Positions 17,157-24,964 of a stretch of 64,000 bases of DNA are shown here, piece by piece. The stretch is taken from contig LFSH01000062.1 in the NCBI GenBank assembly GCA_001513105.1, positions 33,711-97,710 on the forward strand, given 5' to 3'. How positions within the stretch are numbered: position 1 is the stretch's first letter; each line of letters begins with the position of its first letter. The notes below the pieces were generated by a model. That model was given only the letters and a program-made list of their open reading frames with translations. It did no database searches and had not been told where the DNA came from. The DNA is from Clostridiales bacterium DTU070. Lineage in GTDB: Bacteria > Bacillota > Clostridia > DSM-8532. The position numbers and the translations under genes were made by a program.

Positions 17157-18011
17157 ATGAAAGGTGTAAACACGGGAACTCTCTACCTGGTGGCCACACC
17201 GATAGGTAATCTTGAGGATATATCGTTGAGGGCGTTACGAACCCTTAAGGAAGCTGATCTGATTGCTGCGGAGGATACAAGGCATTCACTAAAGCTTCTG
17301 AATTATTTTGAGATTAAAAAACCCCTTGTCAGTTATTTTGAGCATAATAAGCTGAAAAGGGGGGAGGAGCTGATTCAGCAACTGCTTGAAGGGAAAAACA
17401 TTGCACTTGTAACCGACGCCGGTACCCCTGGAATTTCTGACCCCGGGGAGGACCTGGTGAAACTTGCGATAGAAAATAACATCAATGTAACGATGATACC
17501 GGGCTGCACCGCTTCAATAACTGCCCTGGTCCTGTCCGGGCTTCCATGCCGCAGGTTTTCCTTTGAGGGTTTTTTGTCTCATGACAGAAAGGAAAGGCAA
17601 AAACACCTCGAATCTATCAGGAGCGAAGAGAGGACAATAATATTCTATGTGTCTCCCCACAACTGCACCGATATACTGAAAGAAACCGAAAATATCCTGG
17701 GAGACAGGAATGCCGCTTTATGCAGGGAACTTACAAAAAAGCATGAAGAAGTAATACGCGGGCGCCTGTCGGAAATAGCCAAAGCCATAACCCTGAATGG
17801 TAAGGTTAAGGGAGAAATGGTGCTGGTTATTGAAGGCGCAGAAACGGGTCAGGCCGATGAAGAGAATAAATGGCTTTCAGTAAGCCTGAATGAGCACATG
17901 GATTATTATTTAAGCCAGGGCATTGAGAAAAAAGAGGCAATGAAATTGGTTGCAAAGGACAGGGGAATCACTAAAAGGGAGGTATATTCCCTGTATATGA
18001 AAAAAACATAA
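17157..18011 (+). CDS. rsmI: 16S rRNA (cytidine-1402-2'-O)-methyltransferase
   Basis: Methylates the ribose of C1402 in the decoding centre of 16S rRNA using SAM. It has TLYLVATPIGNLEDISLRA, the AAEDTRHS motif and VTDAGTPGISDPG, which define RsmI in the tetrapyrrole-methylase-like family. ATG 17157 follows AAAGGAAAG and yields 284 residues; the earlier ATG at 17139 lacks a ribosome site. The stop lies in the terminator stem. Confidence 0.95.
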   Translation: MKGVNTGTLYLVATPIGNLEDISLRALRTLKEADLIAAEDTRHSLKLLNYFEIKKPLVSYFEHNKLKRGEELIQQLLEGKNIALVTDAGTPGISDPGEDLVKLAIENNINVTMIPGCTASITALVLSGLPCRRFSFEGFLSHDRKERQKHLESIRSEERTIIFYVSPHNCTDILKETENILGDRNAALCRELTKKHEEVIRGRLSEIAKAITLNGKVKGEMVLVIEGAETGQADEENKWLSVSLNEHMDYYLSQGIEKKEAMKLVAKDRGITKREVYSLYMKKT

Positions 18012-18042
18012 AATCCGACTTTGTCGTCGGATTTTATGTTTT
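18006..18042. terminator. Bidirectional terminator between rsmI and the AbrB-like gene
   Basis: ACATAAAATCCGAC pairs perfectly (14 bp) with GTCGGATTTTATGT around TTTGTC, followed by TTTTATAAAAT. The rsmI stop codon is inside the stem. Its symmetry suits both converging transcripts. Confidence 0.85.
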
Positions 18043-18068
18043 ATAAAATAAAATCATAAAATTACCTG

Positions 18069-18311
18069 TTATATGCTCTTTAATTCTTTCAGGCAATCAG
18101 GACAAATGTTCTTGCCCTTAAATGCGGTAATGCCCTTGGCATTATCGCAGAAAATGCAAGCAGGTTCATATTTTTTCAGAATGATTGACTCTTCATCTAC
18201 GTATATTTCGAGTGCGTCTTTCTCCGCGATGTCGAGAGTTCTTCTTAACTCTATCGGTAATACAACTCTCCCCAGTTCGTCAACCTTTCTAACTATACCT
18301 GTTGACTTCAT
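18069..18311 (-). CDS. AbrB/SpoVT-family transcription regulator with zinc-finger-like tail
   Basis: An 80-residue transition-state-type regulator. The N-terminal swapped-hairpin DNA-binding domain reads KSTGIVRKVDELGRVVLPIE, as in AbrB. The C terminus has CIFC and CPDC, four Cys that could bind zinc, a variant seen in many clostridial AbrB-like proteins. The ribosome site is GGGGGGTGGA. It probably controls entry into stationary phase or sporulation, but its targets are unknown. It converges on rsmI and diverges from spmA. Confidence 0.88.
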   Translation of the reverse strand: MKSTGIVRKVDELGRVVLPIELRRTLDIAEKDALEIYVDEESIILKKYEPACIFCDNAKGITAFKGKNICPDCLKELKSI

Positions 18312-18373
18312 TATAGTTCCACCCCCCTGAAAACAAGTTAGTCATGCATTTATTCGACATATTTCTTATTCTT

Positions 18374-18402
18374 ATCGTACCATAAATGCCAATAAACGTC
18401 AA
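18374..18402 (-). promoter_or_regulatory. Probable promoter of the AbrB-like gene
   Basis: On the minus strand TTGACG (18397-18402) and TACGAT (18374-18379) are 17 bp apart, about 65 bases upstream of the start codon. The rest of the 288-base divergent region holds no gene; I saw no clear spmA promoter. Confidence 0.6.
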
Positions 18403-18599
18403 CGTTTTTTTACCTGTTTAATAAACTCTTAACATAAAATTACTAAACGGCTTAAGTACGTCATTATATATTAATTATCCAGCTTTTTGATTTTGAAACA
18501 AAAAATTAAAATAATTTTGTTCTATGTGAATAACGAAATTCATAAATATTATAAACAGGACATGTTTTATTTTATCAAAAAAACTGATGGGAGTGCAAT

Positions 18600-19193
18600 A
18601 TGCTTAATTATATTTGGGTTGGAATGATAATTTGCGGTGTTTTGTGGGGGCTGATAACAGGAAGAATGGATCAGGTGACCGAAGCAGTCATTTCCAGCTC
18701 GGAGGAGGGTATAAAACTCTCAATTGTTCTGGCAGGGGTTATGTGTTTATGGTCGGGGCTTATGAAGATTGCCCAGAAAGGCGGCCTGGTAAATGCAATT
18801 ACAAGGGTTTCAAGGGATATTTTCAGGGGATTGTTCACAAAAATTCCTGACAGACACCCGGCAATCGGAGCTATTGTCCTGTCCTTTACGGCTAATTTCC
18901 TTGGTCTCGGGAATGCGGCCACACCTCTTGGAATAAAGGCCATGGAAAGTCTTCAGACCCTGAATGATAAAAAAGATACCGCATCCGATGATATGATCCT
19001 TTTTATGGTTATAAATGCGTCATGCCTGCAGTTTATACCGACGAACGTTATTGCCCTCAGAGATGCGGCAGGCTCGCAGGACGCAGCGGGAATACTGCCA
19101 CATGTATGGATATCGTCACTGATATCGACGGTTGCGGCAATTGTTTTATTCTTTGTTTTCAAAAGACTTGAAAAAGGGCGGAAAACGGCATGA
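18600..19193 (+). CDS. spmA: Spore maturation protein A
   Basis: A membrane protein with nucleoside-recognition (Gate) domain features needed for full spore core dehydration in Bacillus. It has FTANFLGLGNAATPLGIKAM, the strongest SpmA signature, and CLQFIPTNVIALRDAAGS. The length of 197 residues is typical. spmB overlaps its stop by four bases, so the two are coupled. The gene supports a spore-forming host. Confidence 0.95.
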   Translation: MLNYIWVGMIICGVLWGLITGRMDQVTEAVISSSEEGIKLSIVLAGVMCLWSGLMKIAQKGGLVNAITRVSRDIFRGLFTKIPDRHPAIGAIVLSFTANFLGLGNAATPLGIKAMESLQTLNDKKDTASDDMILFMVINASCLQFIPTNVIALRDAAGSQDAAGILPHVWISSLISTVAAIVLFFVFKRLEKGRKTA

Positions 19194-19720
19194 CAGTGGT
19201 TATGAAATGGCTTTCAACGGCTGCAATACCCGGACTGATAATATTAATCCTGATTTTCGGCATTGCAAGAAAGGTGCCGGTGTTTGATACTTTCCTTGAA
19301 GGTGCAAGGGAAGGACTTGAAACCACTGTGAGAATTCTTCCCGTTCTGGTCGGGATTATGTTTGGGATTGAAATTCTGAATAAATCCGGGGCCCTTGATA
19401 TGATTGTATTGCTGCTCAGGCCTTTTGCAAACATACTGAAAATCCCCGAAGAAATCCTTCCAATGGCGATTTTAAGACCTATATCAGGCGGTGCGTCCCT
19501 CGGCCTTCTTAGCAGGCAGCTGCAAGAGTACGGGCCTGATTCGTTAATCGGCAGAACGTTGTCGGTAATCATGGGTTCAACCGAAACCATCTTTTATACC
19601 ATTACCGTTTATTACGGCGCAGTCGGAGTGAAAAAGACAAGGTATACGCTTTGGGTGGCGCTCATTGCCGGCTTTGCCGGTTTAGTATCCGCAGTTGTCA
19701 TTTGCCGTGTGTTTCCTTAA
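19190..19720 (+). CDS. spmB: Spore maturation protein B
   Basis: Partner of SpmA in the membrane. It has PRPISGGASLGLL-like LRPISGGASLGLLSRQLQEY, and MGSTETIFYTITVYYGAVGVKKTRYTL, the canonical SpmB C-terminal region. The 176-residue length is normal. Its ATG is within the end of spmA. Confidence 0.95.
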   Translation: MTVVMKWLSTAAIPGLIILILIFGIARKVPVFDTFLEGAREGLETTVRILPVLVGIMFGIEILNKSGALDMIVLLLRPFANILKIPEEILPMAILRPISGGASLGLLSRQLQEYGPDSLIGRTLSVIMGSTETIFYTITVYYGAVGVKKTRYTLWVALIAGFAGLVSAVVICRVFP

Positions 19721-19865
19721 CGATTTCCGGGCTGTTTCTTTTTTGTAAAAAAGGCCGATTATCCTGTCCTTCCGCACCAACTACGGCATAATTCTTTTTT
19801 GCAGGCCATGTCCTGTTTTTACCGTGCCTGTCTTGAAATTTCAAATCAGATAATGGATAATATAG

Positions 19866-19895
19866 TTGACGTTTAAAACAGGAAACCTGTAATAT
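19866..19895 (+). promoter_or_regulatory. Possible promoter of the two-component operon
   Basis: TTGACG (19866-19871) and TAATAT (19890-19895) are 18 bp apart, only about 20 bases before the start codon. Confidence 0.5.
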
Positions 19896-19918
19896 ATTTG
19901 ATACTCAGAGGTTTGGGA

Positions 19919-20605
19919 ATGAACGGCAAAACGCGTATTTTGATTGTCGATGATGATGAAAACATATGTCAGCTGTTAAAACTATACCTTGACAAGGAAG
20001 GTTATGAAAACCTTGCGGTGCATAACGGGAAGCAGGCGCTTGACGCATTCAGGGATTTTACACCAAACCTTGTAATTCTCGATATCATGCTTCCCGGGAT
20101 TGATGGATGGCAGGTATGCAGGGAAATACGCAAATTCAGCAGTATACCGATTATAATGCTTTCGGCAAGGGATGAAACCTTCGACAAGGTACTCGGCCTT
20201 GAACTTGGTGCTGATGACTATGTAGCAAAGCCCTTCGAGCCAAAGGAACTTATTGCAAGGATTAAGGCTGTTTTAAGAAGATATGAGCGGCAGGACAATG
20301 CCCAGGAGCAGCTTATTTTCCCCGGGCTTGTTGTTAACAAGTCAAACTACACCATTCGCGTACACGGAAATGAAATGGAGCTGCCGCCTAAGGAACTGGA
20401 ACTGCTTTATTTTCTGGCTTCAAACCCGAACAAGGTTTTTACGAGGGAACAGTTGCTGGAGAATGTCTGGGGCTTTGATTTTTACGGGGATACAAGAACG
20501 GTTGATGTGCATGTTAAGCGCCTCAGGGAGAAACTTGAGCCCCCTGACCCTCACTGGCAGTTGAAAACAGTTTGGGGCGTAGGCTATAAGTTTGAGGTGA
20601 GATAA
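19919..20605 (+). CDS. OmpR/PhoB-family response regulator
   Basis: A DNA-binding response regulator of 228 residues. The receiver domain has RILIVDDDENI, the phosphoacceptor in LVILDIMLPGIDGW, the Thr/Ser position LSARDE and the conserved Lys in VAKPFEPKEL. The C-terminal winged helix has VFTREQLLENVWGFDFYGDTRTVDVHVKRLREKL. The ATG at 19919 follows AGAGG. Its last base is the first base of the kinase ATG, so the two are coupled. The signal is unknown. Confidence 0.93.
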   Translation: MNGKTRILIVDDDENICQLLKLYLDKEGYENLAVHNGKQALDAFRDFTPNLVILDIMLPGIDGWQVCREIRKFSSIPIIMLSARDETFDKVLGLELGADDYVAKPFEPKELIARIKAVLRRYERQDNAQEQLIFPGLVVNKSNYTIRVHGNEMELPPKELELLYFLASNPNKVFTREQLLENVWGFDFYGDTRTVDVHVKRLREKLEPPDPHWQLKTVWGVGYKFEVR

Positions 20606-22074
20606 TGTTCCATTCTGTTTTTCATAAGATGATGGCAATCTTTTTGGTGGTACTGCTGCTTTGTTTTTCCCTTGCAGCAGTATTTTTTAATATAGCCATC
20701 AACCGCTATGTTACCGAACAGCGTACCGAGGTTTTAATCATATACGGAAAGCGGATATTGTCCGCCCTTGATGTTATTCTTGAAAACCGTTTTGATCCCT
20801 CGTCGTCATATATATTCCAGAACCTGCTGGAGGCTTTTGCGTATAACACATCATCGCTTATCTGGATTGCAGATGACCGGGGTTATCTTTTTGCTTATTC
20901 ATCTATACCGGGTCAGTTTGCCGATAAGCTGAGCATTGTCAACGGCATATACCGGCTGCCCGACGAGAAGCAGTATGCCGTAAGCGAATCAGAAGCAATA
21001 AGAAGCGAAATCGGAACATTTCATGGCCTGTTTGAAGATACGGGTATGAAATGGCTAACGGTAAAAATACCCTTTTATTTTCCCGACATAATACTGGACG
21101 GCAGGGAATTCAGGGGAAACGTTATAATGCACACACCGATACCCGAAATACAGAAAAGCGGGTACACCATTTTAAGCCTTCTAATGCCTGCGATTTTGAT
21201 ATCCCTGATTATTTCCTTCGTTCTGATTTATGTACTGTCAAAAAGAATAACAAACCCGCTAAAGCAGATGACCGATGCTGCAAGGAAGATATCTTCAGGG
21301 AACTGGAAGACAAGAATACAGATTAAGGGAAATGATGAAATTACGGTTTTGGCAGACAGCTTCAATCAGATGGTAGATAATCTTGAAAACCTTGAAAAAA
21401 TGCGGAGGGACTTCATCGGGAATATCTCCCACGAGCTCAGGACGCCGATGACGTCAATAAACGGCTTTATTGAAGGTATACTCGACGGAACCATACCTGA
21501 CGATAAGCAGGAATACTACCTGAATATTGTGAAGGATGAGGTAAAACGCCTGCAAAGGCTTGTCAGCGACCTGCTCGATATTGCAAGAATGGAATCGGGA
21601 GAAACAAAGGTAAACATTATTGCATTTGACATATGCGAAGTGATAAGGCTGAGCGTTATTCAGCTTCAGCAGTTCATTGAAGACAAAAACATAATTTTCA
21701 GGGCGAATTTTGAACAGGAAACCATGATTGTCCAGGCTGACAGGGATGCAATACAAAGGGTTATGATAAACCTTATCCATAATGCTATAAAATTCACTCC
21801 CGAAAACGGAAGTATTTCGGTAACGGTGCGAAATGTAAAAGGAAAAGCAGAAATCACCGTATCAGATACCGGCCAGGGGATACCCGCGGAAGACATTCCG
21901 TTTATTTTTGACCGTTTTCACAAGGCTGATAAATCGAGGGGTAAAGACAAAACCAGCGTCGGCCTGGGGCTTTATATAGTTAAAAACATTCTGAAAGCTC
22001 ATAATGAGAATGTATACGTTGAAAGCGAATATGGAAAGGGAGCTGCCTTTACATTTTATCTTCCAATGGGTTGA
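20605..22074 (+). CDS. Sensor histidine kinase
   Basis: A membrane kinase of 489 residues, partner of the preceding regulator. It has a first membrane segment at about 8-32, an extracellular sensor region of about 155 residues, a second segment at about 192-212, a HAMP domain (about 213-265), the HisKA box ISHELRTPM with phospho-His at about 277, and an ATPase domain with N (NLIHNAIKFTP), G1 (DTGQGIP), F (FIFDRFHKADKS) and G2 (GLGLYIV) boxes. The sensor part gives no clue to the signal. A cell-envelope role is possible from the neighbours but not shown. Confidence 0.93.
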   Translation: MFHSVFHKMMAIFLVVLLLCFSLAAVFFNIAINRYVTEQRTEVLIIYGKRILSALDVILENRFDPSSSYIFQNLLEAFAYNTSSLIWIADDRGYLFAYSSIPGQFADKLSIVNGIYRLPDEKQYAVSESEAIRSEIGTFHGLFEDTGMKWLTVKIPFYFPDIILDGREFRGNVIMHTPIPEIQKSGYTILSLLMPAILISLIISFVLIYVLSKRITNPLKQMTDAARKISSGNWKTRIQIKGNDEITVLADSFNQMVDNLENLEKMRRDFIGNISHELRTPMTSINGFIEGILDGTIPDDKQEYYLNIVKDEVKRLQRLVSDLLDIARMESGETKVNIIAFDICEVIRLSVIQLQQFIEDKNIIFRANFEQETMIVQADRDAIQRVMINLIHNAIKFTPENGSISVTVRNVKGKAEITVSDTGQGIPAEDIPFIFDRFHKADKSRGKDKTSVGLGLYIVKNILKAHNENVYVESEYGKGAAFTFYLPMG

Positions 22075-22229
22075 AAGGCTGAAGAAAATGGATTAGCCTT
22101 TTTGCGCAATTTACCGCAGGCATACGGTATCTTGATCAGCAAGTCCCAGAGAACAGCGAAGAACACATTTGGATCATATATGTAACCACGAATTCCGGGC
22201 TAAATGCCGGATGAAATATTTCGGGAATA

Positions 22230-22255
22230 AAAAAAGCCCGGATTATAATCCGGGC
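22230..22255 (-). terminator. Terminator of the LysM-SleB hydrolase gene
   Basis: A fully self-complementary GCCCGGATTATAATCCGGGC; on the minus strand it is followed by TTTTTTTATT. It is strong for the hydrolase gene and weak on the plus strand. Confidence 0.85.
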
Positions 22256-22267
22256 ATATCATTATTT

Positions 22268-23038
22268 TCAGTACACGTAAACCATATCACCCGATCTCAA
22301 AGCAATGGGTTTGGACCATAACCATTTGTTTGTAGCACTGTTGTCAAAAAAGAAAAGTGCGCCGTTTGTAGGATCAGCACCGTTCAATGCATCGCGGGCT
22401 GCCTTTATTGCTTCCTGTGAAGCAGGTTTGTTAATCATGCCGTTTTGCACAGGCGTAAACTGGTAATATCCGTAGGACTTCTCATATATAACACCGCTTA
22501 TGGTGTTCGGAAAGCGTGAATCCTTCACACGGTTTACAACAACGGCTCCAACCGCTACCTTTGCGGTATAAGGCTGATTATTTGCCTCGGCGGTTATAAG
22601 CCTTGCAAGAAGATCGAGATCGCCCTGTGTATATGGTATTGCGCCTTTATTCGAATAGGTTGCAATGGCAGCATCGGTACCCGATGCCGTTCCGGGAATT
22701 ATAAGTTTCTGTCCAGCATAAATCATGTCGTCCCATTTTCCATTTGCCTTCCTTAAGGAATAAAGTGAAATTCCGTATTTTTTTGCAATCAGGTATAGGC
22801 TGTCACCTTTCTGTACCGTATATTCCGCCGCCGGAACATCCAGCTTCTGGCCCGGATATATCACGGTACTGTTAAGCCCGTTCCGGCTCATAATGCTTCC
22901 TGATGTTGTTCCGAAGAGCTGCCCTATTGTGTAAAGGGAATCGCCCTTTGCCACGGTGTAGGAAGCAGCACTTGCATACGTTGGAACCAAAGATGACAAT
23001 ACCAGTACTGCAAAAAACACCTTTAGCTTTTTACTCAT
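22268..23038 (-). CDS. Secreted LysM and SleB/CwlJ-type cell wall hydrolase
   Basis: A 256-residue exported hydrolase. It has a signal peptide (about 1-24, ending YASA), two LysM repeats starting YTVAKGDSLYTIG and YTVQKGDSLYLIA, then a Hydrolase_2 domain (about 135-256) with LLARLITAEANNQPYTAKVAVGAVVVNRV, where the Glu is the likely catalytic residue. The family cleaves peptidoglycan, often spore cortex, but the LysM and signal peptide also suit vegetative wall remodelling. Expression is probably controlled by a c-di-AMP riboswitch in the leader, a common pairing for wall hydrolases. Confidence 0.92.
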   Translation of the reverse strand: MSKKLKVFFAVLVLSSLVPTYASAASYTVAKGDSLYTIGQLFGTTSGSIMSRNGLNSTVIYPGQKLDVPAAEYTVQKGDSLYLIAKKYGISLYSLRKANGKWDDMIYAGQKLIIPGTASGTDAAIATYSNKGAIPYTQGDLDLLARLITAEANNQPYTAKVAVGAVVVNRVKDSRFPNTISGVIYEKSYGYYQFTPVQNGMINKPASQEAIKAARDALNGADPTNGALFFFDNSATNKWLWSKPIALRSGDMVYVY

Positions 23039-23054
23039 TTTTCTCCTCCTTAAT

Positions 23055-23160
23055 CAGCCTCCGAGGTTAGTTGACGGGTTTGGGCCGAGGCGCCCTACTT
23101 TATGATAATCATAAAGATTCACCCCAAAATTATCCCCCGTATTCCAACACTGGAAATTCG
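23055..23160 (-). promoter_or_regulatory. c-di-AMP (ydaO/yuaA) riboswitch
   Basis: On the minus strand the leader has the conserved blocks TTTTGGGGTGAATC, AGTAGGGCGCC and AAACCCGTCAACTAACCTCG followed by GAGGC, in the order of the ydaO/yuaA aptamer. It lies 10-20 bases before the ribosome site (AAGGAGGAG) of the LysM hydrolase gene. Known members turn off wall hydrolase and osmolyte genes when c-di-AMP is high. No separate terminator is seen between aptamer and gene, so control of translation start or a hidden fold is possible. Confidence 0.88.
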
Positions 23161-23178
23161 GCCTTTTTCATGCCGATT

Positions 23179-23207
23179 ATTGTAACAGGAATGGAGGGTT
23201 ATGTAAA
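23179..23207 (-). promoter_or_regulatory. Promoter of the c-di-AMP riboswitch unit
   Basis: On the minus strand TTTACA (23202-23207) and TACAAT (23179-23184) are 17 bp apart, giving a start near 23172, just before the aptamer. Confidence 0.7.
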
Positions 23208-23397
23208 CCTGAAAAATGTAGTACCCGAGGAAACAGCAGGAAAGGGATGATAAGCAAAAAACAATTCACAAATTATTCATACTGATGTAAAAAATATTGT
23301 TTAGAATAAAAGCGTAGCCTGAAAATATATAAATAGTAGACCGGTTAAAGATGGTTGAACAGTACATAGAAAAAAATGAATGAAAGGAGAGACGGGA

Positions 23398-24771
23398 ATG
23401 AGTGAATTCGATAAAAGCAATAATTATTATGATAATGATAACAATAATTCATACTCATACGAGGGCTATTCAAACAACCGGCAGAATACAAACACAAGCC
23501 CTTACTACAGCTATTACAACTCATACAACCAACAGAACTATGACGACCTGAAAACATCATCTTTTTACTCCGAGAGCTACGAGAAGCCGCGTAAGGGAAG
23601 AATAAGGGAAATGATATTACCCCTTGTAATAGTTGCGCTTATAAGCTCGGTTCTTGGCGGTGCTTTGGTCGGTGCATGGTTCCAGTTCGGAGCTCCGACT
23701 CTTGTTGAGAATAATCTACAGTCAGGAAACAATTCACAGGTTGATACGCAGCTTGTAAAACAGATTGAGATTGTCAATAATATTGAATCTCCCGCAACAG
23801 CGATTGCAGAAAAGGTAAGCCCTTCAATTGTCGGTATAAAGGTTACCTACAGGATACAGGATTTCTGGTTTGGTGCACAGCAGAGCAGCGGTTCAGGTTC
23901 AGGCATTATAATAAGAAGTGACGGGTACATTCTTACAAACAACCATGTTATTGAGGCAGCCATGGAATCAGGCACCAAAATTGCCCAGGGCGCTTCAATC
24001 CAGGTTATACTGCCGAACCAGACAGATCAGTTTTATGATGCTAAGGTGGTTGGCCGGGATGAAAGAACCGATATTGCCGTACTTAAAGTAGATCTGTCAG
24101 AACTGCCCGCTGTTGACATCGGCAACTCCGACGAGCTTAAAGTGGGAGAGCTTGCAATAGCAATAGGCAACCCTGCAGGACTTGAGTTCATGGGATCCGT
24201 TACACAGGGCATAATCAGCGGTTTGAACCGTGAAATACAGGTTGGAAGCGGGCGTCCGCTGAAAGTTATTCAGACCGATGCGGCAATAAACCCAGGAAAC
24301 AGCGGAGGGGCACTGGTTAATTCAAAAGGTGAAGTTATTGGTGTCAACACTGTGAAAATAAGCGGTTCCAATTATGAAGGACTCGGTTTCGCGATCCCAA
24401 TCAATACGGCAATGGAAATAGCCAACAGCCTTATATCCGACGGTTATGTAAAAGGACGTCCGCAGATTGGTGTTCAGATTGACACCAGGTACAATGAAGA
24501 AATGGCTGAAACGTATAAACTTCCGCCGGGATTGCTGGTTAAAGAAGTAATCCCCCTGAGCGGGGCCTATAACGCAGGAATCAAGATAGGTGATATTATA
24601 ACCGAGTTCAACGGGGTTCCGGTGAAAACTTTTGATGAACTGGAAACAGAAAAAAATAAGTATAAGGCGGGCGATGTTGTAAAGATAAAAATCTACCGAA
24701 TAGAAAGTTCTGATTTTACAAGAGGGCAATACCTTGAACTGGATGTTACGCTAAGCGAAGACAAGGGATAA
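23398..24771 (+). CDS. Membrane-anchored HtrA/DegP-like serine protease with PDZ domain
   Basis: A surface quality-control protease. A cytoplasmic N terminus rich in Asn, Tyr and Ser (about 1-60) is followed by one membrane segment (about 72-95), a trypsin-like domain and a C-terminal PDZ domain (about 365-455). The triad is His about 183 (TNNHVIEA), Asp about 224 (RTDIAVLKVD) and Ser about 301 (NPGNSGGALV). ATG 23398 follows AAAGGAGA; the track start is 18 bases earlier without a site. The length is 457 residues. Confidence 0.93.
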   Translation: MSEFDKSNNYYDNDNNNSYSYEGYSNNRQNTNTSPYYSYYNSYNQQNYDDLKTSSFYSESYEKPRKGRIREMILPLVIVALISSVLGGALVGAWFQFGAPTLVENNLQSGNNSQVDTQLVKQIEIVNNIESPATAIAEKVSPSIVGIKVTYRIQDFWFGAQQSSGSGSGIIIRSDGYILTNNHVIEAAMESGTKIAQGASIQVILPNQTDQFYDAKVVGRDERTDIAVLKVDLSELPAVDIGNSDELKVGELAIAIGNPAGLEFMGSVTQGIISGLNREIQVGSGRPLKVIQTDAAINPGNSGGALVNSKGEVIGVNTVKISGSNYEGLGFAIPINTAMEIANSLISDGYVKGRPQIGVQIDTRYNEEMAETYKLPPGLLVKEVIPLSGAYNAGIKIGDIITEFNGVPVKTFDELETEKNKYKAGDVVKIKIYRIESSDFTRGQYLELDVTLSEDKG

Positions 24772-24792
24772 GGTTTATGTGAAATTTATACG

Positions 24793-24823
24793 AAAAGAGC
24801 GGTTAAAATCGCTCTTTTTTTTA
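24793..24823 (+). terminator. Terminator of the HtrA-like gene
   Basis: AAAAGAGCG pairs with CGCTCTTTT around GTTAAAAT, with a run of Ts. Confidence 0.85.
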
Positions 24824-24856
24824 TGTGTATAAATTCAATGTTCATTTTTGAATTTA

Positions 24857-24885
24857 TTGAACTGAAAAAAAATATATGGTAAATT
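24857..24885 (+). promoter_or_regulatory. Possible promoter of purL
   Basis: TTGAAC and TAAATT are 17 bp apart. No purine riboswitch is seen in the short leader. Confidence 0.4.
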
Positions 24886-24964
24886 TATTTAGTAACGTAT
24901 CAGGTGTTATTAAATGTAAGCATTTAAGTCTTTTCAAAATCTGAAAAAAAAGTGAGGAATGACA

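Noticed and set aside
24780-24964. Purine riboswitch before purL
   Set aside because: I looked for the conserved core (TATAATCC...GGTTTGG-type blocks) and did not find it.
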